From: Monomorium pharaonis
Taxonomy: Eukaryota > Arthropoda > Insecta > Hymenoptera > Formicidae
Assembly: GCF_013373865.1 (NCBI RefSeq)
Contig: NC_050469.1
Span: 30,695,046-30,759,045 of the forward strand
DNA: 64,000 nt
Direction of reading: 5' to 3'
The position numbers and the translations under genes are program-made. Numbering within the stretch: position 1 is the stretch's first letter; each line of letters starts with the position of its first letter. Positions 37,471-50,594 of the stretch are shown here, piece by piece. The notes below the pieces were generated by a model. That model saw only the letters and a program-made list of their open reading frames with translations. It was not told where the DNA came from and searched no databases.

Positions 37471-38519
37471 AGGGCCCTTGGTATTTACCACGTCCGATGT
37501 GCGTTTACGTGTGCGTGCGCGGGTATCACGTGCCTGATGGAGATCCAAGTAAAGTCATTTCTGTAAAAGCGTCACTTTTCGAAATTCCCTCTGCGCGACT
37601 CCCTCCTCCGCCACTTCCGGGGAGAAATACAATTACCGTGGATTCATATTGTAATTTCATGCAAATTATATCGATAAAAGTTGAATATTATGTATATTGC
37701 AAGAAGAAAAATATCATTGCGTATATACATAGATTCGTATGTTCCTTTATTTGTGTTACTATGAGAAGATTGTATCAGCAATCGCTCGATCGTTTTGCCA
37801 TTATAAAATTAATACAGAAGACACGTCGTTCCGACATTCCCTGGTCACTGGATTAACGTTAACGATGAGACACGTATCGGCGAGACTCTTTTCGCACGAG
37901 AGGCGGCGAAATTGCGCGCCGAAAGGAGACCATCGACAAAAGGCAGAAAAGGGAGTAAGCGACGAGAAGCGAGGAGCAGCCGCGAGGCGAAGGAGCGGAG
38001 AAGAGGACGAATGCGAAGGGGGTCATGAACTTGCGCACTTCGAGCGGTTGAGAGAATTCGTGTCTTTGTCTCTTCGATGAAGGGCGCCGCGGTAGAGAGA
38101 TCTCTCGGGGTATATATGTGCGCGGTTTGAGGTGGAGGCACTAAATCAAGGCCCCGCATGCTTTGGATGGCGTCTAACAAATGAGCCAATGACAACCAGC
38201 CCGGCCTGGCTCTGCGCTCTCTCACTCTCACTCTTTCTCTTTCTCTCTTTCTCCCCTGCGTCCCGTCCCCCCTTTCACTTCCCTCCGTGCTCTCTCTCGC
38301 TCCCGCGGGAACAAAACGATAATATATTCGAGCGCGCGAGAGAGCACAGACGGGATCCGGACGAATCGAGCGGATACTATGTATGCTGTTTCACGAGGTC
38401 CACGTGGTGGAAGGATGATCGAGGCTGAAGGAAGGCGAAATAAGACGGAGGAGGACGGCGCAGGATCGTGGCCGCGGCTGATGGTAACGGGGCGGGCGGG
38501 ATGAAGCCTTTTACACGTC

Positions 38520-38780
38520 ACCGAGAACTAATACCCCGACGCACGCTAATGACGGCCAATAATTTAAAATATGAATTTGTATAAATCACCGGTAATCGTT
38601 AATTTCTCGGAATGTTAGATCGGCCCGGTCCATCACGCAGCGGCGGCGGCGGCGGCGCAGGGCGACGGCGGTCGCTGCGTCTTTGAGGTCCTCACGGAGG
38701 TCATTTATGCCGGGGCCTCAGATTAATTGGATTAATTAGGCATTACTGTGCCCCAGGGCACGCCGGTGCATTAGTCGGCA
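38520..38780. promoter_or_regulatory. Candidate regulatory element: paired-type homeodomain and AP-2-like sites
   Basis: TAATTGGATTA at 38724-38734 fits the P3 palindrome (TAAT, three bases, ATTA) bound by paired-class homeodomain dimers, and it overlaps a further TAATTA at 38733-38738. Fifteen bases on, TGCCCCAGGGCA at 38749-38760 is a perfect palindrome containing the AP-2 pattern GCC-N4-GGC. Upstream, 38555-38605 holds CCAATAATTTAAAATATG and CGTTAATTTCTCG. Such AT cores embedded in GC-rich DNA resemble developmental enhancers. The site matches are direct; the regulatory role is inference. Confidence 0.3.
38641..38657. repeat. CGG trinucleotide repeat
   Basis: About five to six CGG units inside the candidate regulatory element. 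Confidence 0.85.
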
Positions 38781-40800
38781 ACGGAGAACGGAGAGTCCTC
38801 TCTACGAGAGGTACCCGAGACGAAGGTCTCCCCGCGACCTTCGATGGGGGATCCATCCCGGAGGATTCGCGGGATCTTTGATTTAGATCGACCCGGCTCG
38901 GGCGACCTTCTCAATTCTCGGAAGCTATCCGTCTTCATCCGTTCAATGAGCTTCGTGTCTGCGGTTTTTTGCGGGATTTCATCAACCTATTTCCTGGCAA
39001 ATGAGAGGAACTGTAGGACGAAAAATTTCGACACATCGAACGATAGATAATCAAAGAGTATTAACGATCATCATCGTCGTTTCTGATAATCGTATATGTA
39101 ATTATGACGTGCAACGAGTAATTATAAGATACAAAAAATGAGCGGAGGAAATAAAATCGAAGCACAATAGTCGGGCGCAAAATCGAAAGCTCGCGTTGAC
39201 CTCGCGTTGATCCTGAAAGCCCGTTGCTCGCCCGTATCGCCGTGCGCCGTACGACACAAACGATCGTCGAATCGTCGGGAGGAGAACGACGCGAGCGGGG
39301 ACCTTTTTCTGTTGCATGGTCAAAAGTCATTACCGGGCAACGAAATTTGACATGGTTTTTACTCTTGTTGCGCGAGAACGCGCGTGAGCGTTCGCCTATA
39401 ATTATTTCCACATCTATCACTCCGGTCCGGCAATGGCCGGCGCGGCTGCGGCTCGAAGATTGAAGATCGGCTCGCTTGAAAAAAATGAGACGCGAAACCG
39501 GGGCCTCTTTCGAGCAATAGCACTGCCCGGTGGGGAAAGAAGAAGAAGAAGGGACCCCTCGTCTATATGTGCCCCGTCGTCGACTGAATGCCAGTCGGTT
39601 TCCTCTTGTTCGACGACGGCGACGCACGAAAGGCTTCGATGACGTATGGTTCGTAGAAGGAGAAATAAAGAGAGCGAGGAGCGAAGAGATGGAGAAACGT
39701 ACCTGTGAGATTGTCCTCGGGTTAGGAGGAAAAAAAAATGTCATTGTACCTGGAGGAACGAGCAGTCATTTGGCCTGAGCGGCTTGACGCTGGCTCTCTC
39801 TGATTCTCTGTGCTCACTACCGATCCCCATTGATGAACGCTCGAGAGCCATTAACGATTTGGCCTCGAGCGTGTCTCGTGATGTGTTCGAGTATTTCCGC
39901 GCGATGAAAGGACATATACGTCCCGCCTGCGACAAAGGATAGCGTTAATAACGGCGTATAATTACGGACGTCGTGGTCGTTGACATGGCAACACGTCAAT
40001 TCTTATTCTACAGAATAATATTTCATAAGAGCGATCTAATATAATCTTGTAATCGCGTGCATACCTCGCGCCGCGACCTTCCCGGATCGCGGTCGAGACA
40101 AGACAGAGCGCTCGTGTTTCACTATTCGATAAATCGATCGCGGGGCCACGACGATGGAGCTCGTCCAAGATCCCTTCGCCGTTTCCGTGAGGTGCACATG
40201 TGAGGCGCACAGCCCGGGCGTCTCTGACGTATTTCCGTGGCTTGGCGAGCGGCCACCATTATGCACATGATAATTAGAATGCGTTGGCGCGTGTCTCTAT
40301 ATATCCGCGCGTGCTGCACGCGTGCTGTGAGTTAGTTAGAATACCAGCCTCGCCGTTTACCAACTGCCCCTTTCATTGGACCAGTCGCGCTGCTCTTTCA
40401 AGAGCGGCCGCACTCGCTACACTTGTACACCGTCATGGTCCAGGCCGCGTAGCAGCGAGGCTTCTTTCTCTCTGATCCGCAGCTACGGTTCGCGCGTGGT
40501 CTCCGCCAGTGCACGTCCGAGCTTCGAATAAATTAGTCGAGTCAACTCCGCGCATCAAAAACGAAGTCGCAACCGCCCAGAAGCCGCCCGGCGATGGATT
40601 GCAACGCGAAGGGAAAACGCGGGGGGAGGGGGGATTTCGCGGACAACGTCCACAGTCCAAAGAGGCCAATAAAATTGGAAATCTGCCGTGTCCTGCGTAG
40701 CATCGAAAACACATCGCGACTTTGTAGCCCGGCGCGATATGTGTAAAAGTCCAGCGGTGTTATGGAGAATGACGAGATGCGATCTATTTTTAACGCGGAA
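38781..40800. other. GC-rich block with long chance open frames
   Basis: No supportable gene. A 227-codon minus-strand frame (39061-39744) is Ser/Arg-rich, has no domain, and is opposed by long frames on the plus strand, so I read it as a product of stop-poor sequence. Confidence 0.4.
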
Positions 40801-41417
40801 CACTTCACGTGCTGTGAAAAAAAAGACTATTTTATTAAAAATAATTTTTTATATAATCAGAAAATATAAAAATAAAAGGACTAATGCTTCGCATTTATGA
40901 TGCATTTTAACGAGATTAACTTTAAAATTTAATTCGATTTATTGCATGAGTCATTCATTTAATGACAAAATAACCGCAATGTTCCAAGATTTCGATCGTA
41001 AATCGAAATTGATCATAAGTCAAATAGCATTTATATTGCTTATAAGTAAAATATTATTTATATTAATACTCTGCAAAATAATTATTTTATCATCCCAGCA
41101 TCAATACTATTAAATTGTTCATCAATTCGTGATATTGCGTATTCCAGTTATATATGTATATAAGGACGGTGTTTTAAGACCGATGAATATGCAGCGCGCA
41201 GTTTGCATGAATTGAAAACTGTAATTTCTATTTAGATTATATATTATTGTATATATGCTAACATCCAGTGTTCGCTCAATATTTGCATTATTCTACATAT
41301 ATTTCTGATTTAATTCATTTGAACCTAATTCCATCTAGTGTTATAAAATAAGTATTTAACTCGGATCACTTATTAGCAAAAATACTCAATCGACTTCATT
41401 AATCTTTTGATAATTAG

Positions 41418-41435
41418 TTAATTAATTAATTAATT
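41418..41435. repeat. TTAA tetranucleotide repeat
   Basis: Four and a half TTAA units. Confidence 0.85.
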
Positions 41436-42001
41436 TTCAGTCAATAGTATGCTAATTGTATAAATTCGAAAATTTGTAAGTCAAGACAGTCTTAAGAATA
41501 TCTGTATCTATTGAAATATATAATCTATCTATGTATGCATGTTTCATGCTGTTTCTTTCTGTACCCTAAGAATTTCCTTCCCATAATTATATCGATACAC
41601 GGAGCTTCGAATGGCATCAAGATCAACACAGGAAATCGTTGAAACTCGGCCTGATTACGGTTGAACAGGCTTACGGTTTGCCGGTACCAGACATACGTTC
41701 GCGTAAGTACGATCCCGAGGGCGGGGATATAATTCCCGCGTCAAGTTTTAATATCGAGTTTCGGTATCGAATGCTATTCAGAAGTGGCCGAAGATAAAGG
41801 AGGAGAAACGATGTTCTTACCGGTGAGAAGACTCGGCTTCGAGGCTTGGAATCATCCGCGCAGACAACGAGCACGGCGATATCTTGTTTCTTTAATAAAC
41901 GGAAACGGAACGTAATCGTATTATTTGTTTCTACCTTTCAGAATACTACCCTCGTCCTAATACCCGGCTCGAAGTGGAGAGAGACGAAGAGACTAAACGT
42001 A

Positions 42002-42019
42002 AGAGAGAGAGAGAGAGAG
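42002..42019. repeat. AG microsatellite
   Basis: Nine AG units in a purine-rich tract that continues to about 42130. Confidence 0.85.
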
Positions 42020-43467
42020 CGAAAATGAGAGGGATGGAAGAGAAAGAGAGAGGGGCGGCAAAAAACGAAGATCGAGAAAGATGGGCAAAGATCTACCACG
42101 GCGGATGAATGAATGGGAGGAGGGGAAAGAATGGAAGGAATATTTAAGAAGGTATTAAACTTCCCTTCTCCGTTTCCCTACCTCCGCCGTATGGATGAGA
42201 AAGTATTAACGTTGTATTTTATTCGCGGCAACCCGATGAGTTTTCAAATACGGAAAATATCTCACCGGCGCGGCGCGGGATTCTATTTCCAAGTATTTAT
42301 CGGCGACTTATAGCCGTGTCGTCTGACAACCCGACGCGCACTCCTCATATATTATTATACTTGGCAGCGTTATTGACGTGCGGTGCAATTTACAATTTCA
42401 CATTATTACACGCTTGATATTTAAATAAAAAAATTGCAGTTAATCGTACGTACGTCAATCATCTTAATTCAATACGGCGCATCTTCTCAACTCAATTCCA
42501 AAGTCAGACATATATCAAGTATAGCTCGTATAAGGAAGTCAACTCGAAGAGATCCAAAGTGGAAAGTTCGCACGCGCATGCGGTCGCGTAAAACGTGTAG
42601 TCGGGACTACTAATCCCGCGGTCGCTCCCGCTGCGATATTCTTATTGAGAATAGTAGCGGCGGAGCAAAACGTCCCGAGATCGCTGAATGGGGTACCGCG
42701 GTGCGCCAGAGTCAGGTGTCGGGCCCGAAGAGAAGAAACGTATTAACAGGTGTTGCGCTCGAGGTAATAGCCGATATATCATCGCCGGGGCCCACCTAAA
42801 CGAACTCGCCGTAGAAGGAGAAAAGGCATATGCCAACGAACGATATTTTAAGAAATCTCGAGGATCGACTGCGCGAGGGACGACCGAGATGCAATTGAGT
42901 GCGCGACCAGCTGGTTGATAGACCTCGGCTATCTTTCCGAACGACGTATGAACGAACCAGCGGAGGCTGCATGACGGATGTGGTAATCGGATGCGCACTC
43001 CTAATGGTATTGTATAATAACGTATTAAAGATAAGAAACGATTAAAATCAACGTCAACATTTTTGAAGAATGTATGTGTCATATCTTAAAGTATTATAAA
43101 AAATTTTAAGTACTTTCGTATACTAAAAGAGAAGTGTTTATTAGTATTTGTGACTATAATATCGTGGTTAAAATAATTATAGTTAGGAGCTTTATTTTTA
43201 TAATCATTATGTTAATAACCTTGCTTATAGTTTTATTAAAATAAAAAAGTTATACTATATATTATAATAATTTTAATATATTGTAAAATATTGAAATCTG
43301 TATGATACAGTAAAACATTTTTATATAGTAAATGTAATTACATAGAATAAGAAGTGACTATAAATTATAGTTAAAATGTGTATAGTTAATATGGTAATTA
43401 CATTTTCTTTTCTCATTGTAGATTGTACTTTTATTACGTTTGAGTATTTGCATAAAATTTCAGCATG

Positions 43468-43740
43468 AAGCTCTTATTATTAACATTTGTGCAAATGTTC
43501 ATTTAGATCTACTTATTCGTTTAAAAATTATTTACTAAAATTGTAAATAGTTATTTTCACTGTATAAGCTATTGTAATTTATCATTGTTTTTTTCTTTGC
43601 AGCTGGTTTTAAAACCAAAAATGAAATATTTACGACCAAAATGTTTTGTTATTGATTAAGAAAAGAAAGAATACATATAAGAAGCTAAAATTATTAAATT
43701 TTGATAACTGTTACTATAATAGTATTGTAGAGCCAGCACA
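43468..43740 (+). repeat. Dispersed repeat B, copy 2
   Basis: Same orientation as 33615-33900. Here the matching blocks read ATTTGTGCAAATGTTCATTT, GTTTAAAAATTATTTACT, ACTGTATAAGCTATTGTAA, GCAGCTGGTTTTA, GATTAAGAAAAGAAA and GTATTGTAGAGCC. The two copies lie about 9.8 kb apart and have clearly diverged, so both insertions are old. Confidence 0.6.
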
Positions 43741-46700
43741 AGGCATTCCAAATAACAAAGAGAAGAGTTACAAATGCAGCTTTGTGATGGATGACTAACA
43801 AGAGCAAAACTTTGTCATGTAATTAAACAAGGACGATTCAGCAAATTATGGACTGATTAAGTGCGTAAGGAACGAGATTGCTAAATAGTAAATAAAATGT
43901 GAATGTGAAATCTCTCATATTTATATGTAATCGTGATTGACACGAATCTGCGAACGATTAACGAATCGTGAGCGCGCTTTTGCTACTTTGTGAATGGCAA
44001 TTCGGCTCGTAGGAATTGAAATAAACTCCGCCGGCCCGCGAATCATCTGTTATCCTTAATTATTGCAAGCATTACCTGGAAGAGCCATAAAATGCGCGTC
44101 GCGCCGTATATAATCGCCGCTACCGCGGCCGAACCGATCTGTAACACTGCGGCAACGGGCGATGTTTCATCCGGATCACGAGCAAGTAACTTCTACATTA
44201 CGTAGATGCTTACCGGGCGACCTTACCGGTCGGTGGCGGTGGCTAAAGACTCGGGGATCAGGTTCAGTTAACGATTACAAATTGGGTGCCCGATCGGTGC
44301 CTATTCCCGGATTAATACAGCAATAAATAATCGAAAGCTGATTACCAGAAGCAGCGCCGCTTTATATTCAACGTTGTCAACGTGAAATGCAAAGAGCCGA
44401 TGGTCCTTGCGCTCGGGAAGCGAAGAAAAATCACGAAAGATGAAGACTGGTAAATAAACGAGAGAAAAATAAAAGAACGGAGGCTCAGGAAAGGTTAGGC
44501 AAAAGTGGCGAGAAGAAATCGCAACAATTTCTAAATGTCCGATACGTGAGTGTCCGACATACGTGGATTATAAAAGCTGTTGAAAAATAGTAATTTTTTA
44601 TCCTTGGTTTCGTTTCCTCGGCGAATTTACCACTTGAAGAAGATTTAAAAGTATGGTCAAAACGTTGTAGCTACTTAGATAATAAAACGTGCCAGTTTAG
44701 TCGACTGGAAGGATTTTTATTTGCGTTTTTGAAAAACTGCTTAATTTCAATCAACAGTACAGTTTTAATAATTAACACTCGTTATTAATTTCGCGATATC
44801 TTAAAAGTCTAAATCTATAATCTTTAATTTCTACGTTTGTTGTACTTAATATCGTGAGAGTTTGCACTTTAAATAATATAATCCATAAGAAATACAAAAC
44901 GCATTGATCCTAACGAAGGAAAATAATAAAGCAAGGTACCGTGAGATTATCGCAGGACGAAGAGGAAAAGAACTAAGAGGGGCAGAAGGGCGTAAGGTGC
45001 AATCATAGGGATCGATGCGCCAATTTCTTAACGTCCGATGTATCCGTGCACCCGCGACACATCGAGCTGGTTTTAAGTTATACCGGGAGGAACGTAAAAC
45101 CCGTAAACGTGCCCGCGGCCAACATATTACGCGCATTAATTCGCCGTGCTTGACGTGGAAGGCGATTCGTAATACGCGAAACGGGTGCGGAGAGGCCGAG
45201 GGACACGTCAACCGGTGGCGGGGATCGAGCAGGGGGTGCGAGAGGTGGAAAGAGGTGACAGAAACGAGGAAGAAGGCACCCGACTACGATCCTAGTTTAT
45301 AACGAGATTGGTAGGGCTACGTCCGATACGTATATTCGCGGCGTTGGATTTCTCGGTAATTATAAACTTAGATTCCAGTAAATATTCCCGTCAACCCTGG
45401 GCGACGGCAATTTACGAGATTAACCGAGTAGCATGCGAGGACGTAGGAGAGAAGAGGTGCAACAGACCGAGATACAAAGAAAGAGAGACCAAGATGTAAG
45501 AGGAAGGGGACGGGATCAGTCTTTTCAAAGACATTTAAGGGAGACTTCTCGTGGCCAAACATTTGTCATACGGCTAAATACCAGTTCGAGAAATATGAAG
45601 ATTAATAATTTCAAGTAAGTTTTCAATATTATATGTATATATATATAATTTATTCAAAAAAAAAGTAAAAAAAAATTAAAAACTTAAAAATATTACTTGG
45701 GAATAAAATTTAAATTCCACATTGTTATGATTAATGAGAATATTAATATCGTAAGCTATAAATTTAAATAACATTAAACATGTTAACGATAAAGCATAAT
45801 TTCGATTTATTTTCGATCATTGTGTCAAATTATTTAAATAGATTAAAAATCAAATAATTTTTGCAATAAATTGATCGATGACCACTATTGCTATTCAGGT
45901 ATGCAGTACGATAGAAAATAAATTTTAAACTTTTAAATACATGTATAATGGTTTGAAAGTGAAAAGAGAGAGAAAGAGAAAGGAGGAAGAAGGGAGATGT
46001 TGTATGCCACAAACTCGTAGATCAGCATTCCTGGCTCTCGATGTTCACGGTTTCACACGTGCACATTGACTGAGATCTTCAACATGATAGTAACACATAC
46101 GATATTCTGCATTATTGCATTTTATCCATGCGCCAATATTACCTCGCGTCATGTAATATACGTAGCACCTTTTTAATATTTTATGCACTGCGGATAATAG
46201 CAGCGCCAGAGAAGAGAGCTGTCAGGCGTTCTCTTTTTTTTTCTTCATATTCAGTGTATGATACACTTTATAATTTGTAATTTGCCCCTGCTGCGTTGCA
46301 AAATAATTGTGTGTGTATGCCTGATAATCCAAGACTTATTTTTATTAATAAACTCAATAGGCTTCAAAAGCATTGGCTGCGTTGTCTGGAGTATATTATA
46401 GATTTAAACGCGCATCGCAAATGCCGACTGTTGCCCGACATTAATTTCCAGCGTCAAAAGCAGTAACGGTGCCATTTCAAAAACGATATAAATCAGTTTC
46501 GTTGATATTACCATAAGATTCTCGCCCTGGCGTAGAATTAGTATTAAATGTCTATCTGCACCGTCTTATGGCCGCGTTTCATTTTCCACGTCCTATTTAA
46601 AACTTTTATGTGCGATGCATGCAATGAAATGCATACTGAAATGGATTTATTAAATGTTACAACTGTTATACTATCCATTAAAATGTCGTTAAAACTTAGT

Positions 46701-46945
46701 TTTTTTTATTCAAATGTTCTCAAAGATGTTTTTTTAGACCTACGTATAGTTTTCTAATTTCGATAATGAATTATCTTAAAAAAACGTATTTATCAAACGT
46801 ATCTTTAAAAAATATACATAATATTTTGCATATGATTTTATTTGTAATGCAATATGTAATATTATCTTACTTAATATGTAAATATACTTTCATTTTTGTT
46901 GGAACATAGTTTTCTAACTTAATCGACATTTTTATGCAGCGAAGA
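43741..46945. other. Mixed non-coding DNA
   Basis: No supportable gene. 43980-44560 and 44930-45590 are balanced. 45600-46000 is AT-rich, with a near-pure A tract at 45655-45675. 46700-46945 is AT-rich and leads to the MITE. Confidence 0.4.
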
Positions 46946-47158
46946 TACACGGAGAGAATTTTCTCTTAAAATTTATCCTCAAATTCTGATAATTGTAGAA
47001 TAATGTGTGACCTCGAAATTTTACTATAGTTTTTAGTAAAATTTACTATACTCTTAATAAATTTTACTAAACAGTACAGTAAAATTCGTCGAGGTCACAC
47101 ATTATTCCACAATTACCAGATTTCGAGGATAAATTTTAAGAGAAAATTCTCCCGTGTA
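46946..47158. mobile_element. Fold-back MITE, 213 bp, possibly Tc1/mariner-like
   Basis: Left arm (46946-47044) and right arm (47059-47158) are near-perfect reverse complements around a loop of about 14 bases, so almost the whole element is one hairpin. The left end reads TACACGGAGAGAATTTTCTC; the right end, complemented, reads TACACGGGAGAATTTTCTC. If the outer TA on each side is the target-site duplication, the terminal repeat starts CACGG. That fits Tc1/mariner-type insertion at TA, but no transposase is present. The high arm identity suggests fairly recent insertion, or selection or gene conversion between arms. Class assignment is inference. Confidence 0.75.
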
Positions 47159-48500
47159 TGTGTACGTTACAAATGATATCATTCTATCCGTATTTGTTCG
47201 ATGGGGCGGACAAAGAGTGCACGTCGCCTAATTCGAACAAAGACGGTAAATGCCCCGTGACAGTCGGTCGAACCAGCGTCACGATGCTGCTTCAACGGAG
47301 CCTGGGCGATTGTAATACATGGAATTAATCTATGCCCGCGACGGTAATAATAAGGAAATGTTTCAATCCCGATGATGTATGGTGCACCGTTGCCGGTACG
47401 TTCACAGTAGGAAAAGGGTCTTCGTTGTTCCACGCGGTGACGGTTGTCGTTGAAGAACGATCAATCTCGTCAACGAGTCAAGCATTGGGATCAGGGATCC
47501 TTCTGTGATGAGACAGATCCAACGGAGACAGCCCGTAATCCTTTGCTACAATGAAATGCATTCCCGACGCAAGATTAAATGTCCGACACTTTTGTAGCAT
47601 TCAAAAAGAGCGCCAGTACTTAAAGTCTTATTTTAATAAACAAAAGTTGGCTTATAACTGTCAATGACATCGGGCTCTCATCTTTGGATTGCGTGTAAAA
47701 TTTTGCCCTACACACAAAATGAGTATTATCAATAGTATATTCATTATTGTTAAAATTATATGAATTATAAGTTTCTTTTATTATCTAAGCAGCTTATCTT
47801 TTTTTATCAATATTAATAAAGTACAATGTTCAGTTTTTGAAAAATAAGGGAGCGTCTTTTTAGATACATATGTCAGTATTGGCAATTTTTCTCCATTATT
47901 AACACAAAATGGCTATTTTTTATGTATAAAATGTAATATTACATTTTCACAGTTAAATATCGAAGATTGAGATTCTTGGTTGAGATTTGTGTTGTCCAGT
48001 ACCAATTTTTCGCTATATTGACCGAGCGCTCCTTTAAGATCGTCTCGCAAACCGCAGATCTCCGCGAGCGAGAGCGACGCGGCGTGTCGGATCGCAAACA
48101 AACGCGACCACGGGACTCCGCAAACTAATCCTAATCTCGGCGCTACCGACAAATCGCTCGCCATAAATCCAAGGCCAAGAAACCGAGCGCCAAGACGCTG
48201 CTACGTAATCGAAGATAAACCGTCGTGCTCCCTATCCACCGCCGCCGTCGGTCCCACGAGCGAAAAGCAACTATCGCACGGTTATCAAAGTCGAAGCAGG
48301 ACGCCGGGCCTGCGGGGGGTACGTACTGTAAACAGGGAAAGGATAACCGGGCGAATAAGGGATGATGTGTCCTGAAATAAATCAGAAATGCCGTCAGACG
48401 TGTGAGCCACAATGGACGTTTGCGCGCGCTCGCGCGCGTGCAACGATAAAAGATTTAAACGATGGTTAGGCATTTGTGAATTACGAGGTCTCGTACAACA

Positions 48501-48515
48501 CGCGCGCGCGCGCGC
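48501..48515. repeat. CG dinucleotide run
   Basis: About seven CG units; a looser CG tract is at 48421-48440. Confidence 0.85.
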
Positions 48516-48940
48516 ACGGAAGTAGGACCAGCGCGGCGGCGGCGGCGCGTTTCCTAGCGGCCGGCGCCGCGCCGCGCCGGTTTCTACGACTATAATGGCA
48601 GGCCGAAGGCGATAACTCCTGCGAAATATGACCGCCAATTGCGGTTTTATTGACGCGAGATTAAGCTTAATTATATGACATTTCGCTAATAATTGCGGAC
48701 GTTTAGATATAATATACCTTCCGATAAAGCGCGGCGAGTTATGCACAGATATTTTACGCGCGTAATAGAATTTCTTCGCGGGCCGCTCCAATAAATCCGT
48801 GCGCCGCGCGGAATGTTTCCGCGCGACCGTCCGACGGCACTTACGAACGTAAAATACGCGCCGGCGGACATTATTACGCGCATAAAATAATAACGTTACA
48901 GCACGTAAATAATAATACACGCAACAATCGGCGGTAGCGA

Positions 48941-48957
48941 CGCGCGCGCGCGCGCGT
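48941..48957. repeat. CG dinucleotide run
   Basis: Eight CG units, 30 bases upstream of another CG-rich tract at 48973-48985. Confidence 0.85.
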
Positions 48958-49388
48958 ATCGATCTGTTGTGTGCGCGCGCGGGGGCGCACACAGATCATC
49001 CTTCGCACAGGACTTTGGACTATAGTTTGTGCACCCTTCCGCCGCGCAATATTAATATCTCTAATCATTCACCGGCCCCTTCGCACCCTTATCAAGGGAC
49101 GCCATAGGCGCCGCTTGATACGTGTTATTCAGATTTATCCCATTTGCCTTTGGGACCATATTTATCCGTAGAACAAACCAAGTACACGGTCCGATAAAGC
49201 GTTCGTTTCGCGAAAAGGATTAATGCTAAGCCGCAAATGAAGGGTCCGGCCGGTTTTTTTGTCTTATTGTTCGGCCTCCCTGCGGTGTAGGACAAAATGT
49301 ATATACGGCACGCCCTGCGACGACGTATCTCCAAAATAAGAAGAGGCATCGCGTATCTTCAGAACGAGATCTGATATATCGATCGATT

Positions 49389-49412
49389 CTTTTTTTTTGT
49401 TTTTTTTTTTTT
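49389..49412. repeat. T-rich tract
   Basis: T9, G, then T13 or so, followed by ATTAATTC. It could be a decayed poly-A tail read from the minus strand, but no retroelement body is recognisable beside it. Confidence 0.7.
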
Positions 49413-50257
49413 ATTAATTCGGCTTTTATTAATCGCGACTTTATTAAAATTACTCCCGGATCCTTTTAACGGCACCCTCCCCTCGATATTCCGTCGCGAG
49501 TTGTACACGAAGGGGGAACGCCGACGATTTCAAAGGAAGTGCGTGGCATTCTCTCCGTTTCTCTTTTTCCTTTTTCGAGACGCAGGCTCGTTTCGCGGCG
49601 TCCTACTTTTTTCTCCCGCGGAAAAATATGGAGGGACGAGATTAATTCCAAAGTGCAGATACTGTACATATTACAGGACGTTTCCACGCACGTATGGATC
49701 CGCACGGCTGACTAAAGGGCGTTGGTCAACATGATATCACGTTGAGCCACGAACGCGTAACGCCGACTCTTTAATTTTTAACGGACTCAGCATTTTCTCT
49801 CCCGCTTACGTGGTCCGCCGAGGGAGGGGAAGTGGAATCCATCCCCCGTGAAGGCGCGACTGGATATCAAAGTCGCTATTTATAAAGACCTGGCGAGGGT
49901 GAGCGCGCGCACCACGTATATCCTCGATAATATACGTATTTCCATGTACACACACACATACACAGATATGTGCACATACATTTATAAATACATGCATACA
50001 CGTAGACAAGCGCGGAGGAGGCGCGCGAAAGAGGACACGCGGAGGGACCGGTCGGCCGTATTTGCATATAGAGAGCGTTAGCTAAGGGAAATAGAAGCCG
50101 AATACGCGACAGCCTTGCTCTGGGAGGCGATTCTTCGCCGAGAGACGGACACTTCCTATCAGCGAGTTCATTAATAACCAGACGAAGCTGGCCAAAGGTG
50201 AGGAGGGTAGCTAAATGGCCGAACGTTTCTCCATAATCTCTCTCACCCCTCTCTTTC

Positions 50258-50262
<5 letters not shown>

Positions 50263-50316
<54 letters not shown>
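50263..50316. repeat. Long CT microsatellite
   Basis: About 25 uninterrupted CT units, the longest dinucleotide run in the window, inside a longer pyrimidine tract from about 50237 to 50336. Confidence 0.95.
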
Positions 50317-50594
50317 AGTTCGCACCTCTTTCTCTCACACTACCACTATTCCTCTACGGCCCTTTTAATGTACCATAAATGATCCTTCGTCTTCAGTGCA
50401 GACCTTATCTAAGGCAACACACGGGGAAAACTCGTGAGCCATTAATGCGGCGCGATAACAGCTGAAAAGAAAGCGCGCTGATAAATCGCGAAGGAATACG
50501 CACGCGCTTCCATAAATTAACAGGCTGCAGGACAACGTTCGGTCTCTGTACGCTGTTGTATGTCCTTTTTACCCGTGGTCTTCGGGATCGTTGA

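Larger units (their letters stand above)
35641..38519. other. Mostly GC-rich non-coding block
   Basis: No supportable gene. The 150-codon minus-strand frame at 36862-37314 and its neighbours overlap frames on the other strand and read as low-complexity Arg/Pro-rich peptides. 37640-37800 is an AT-rich inset. Confidence 0.4.
40801..43467. other. AT-rich DNA with a GC-richer centre
   Basis: No gene seen. 40800-41600 and 43020-43467 are AT-rich; 41600-43000 is mixed. An octamer ATTTGCAT lies at 41281-41288. Near 43329-43404 inverted words AAATGTAATTAC and GTAATTACATTT lie about 52 bases apart. Confidence 0.4.
47159..50594. other. GC-rich, CpG-rich block with AT-rich insets
   Basis: No supportable gene. 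The 235-codon minus-strand frame at 48285-48992 is Arg-rich and spans CG repeats, so I read it as chance. 47600-47980 is AT-rich. A T-rich tract at 49389-49412 is broken by one G. Confidence 0.4.

Noticed and set aside
31017..38110. Shared word GAGATCTCTCGGGG at about 31020 and 38097
   Set aside because: Only 14 bases, partly palindromic, with unrelated flanks; likely coincidence.
39061..39744. 227-codon open frame on the minus strand
   Set aside because: Ser/Arg-rich, no domain, no splice context, and opposed by long frames on the plus strand; typical of stop-poor CpG-rich DNA.
47913..48164. 83-codon minus-strand frame that stays open from GC-rich into AT-rich DNA
   Set aside because: Somewhat protein-like, but no family, no splice support and no second line of evidence.
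48285..48992. 235-codon open frame on the minus strand, the longest in the window
   Set aside because: Arg-rich, runs through CG microsatellites, and has no recognisable motif; GC-rich chance frame.
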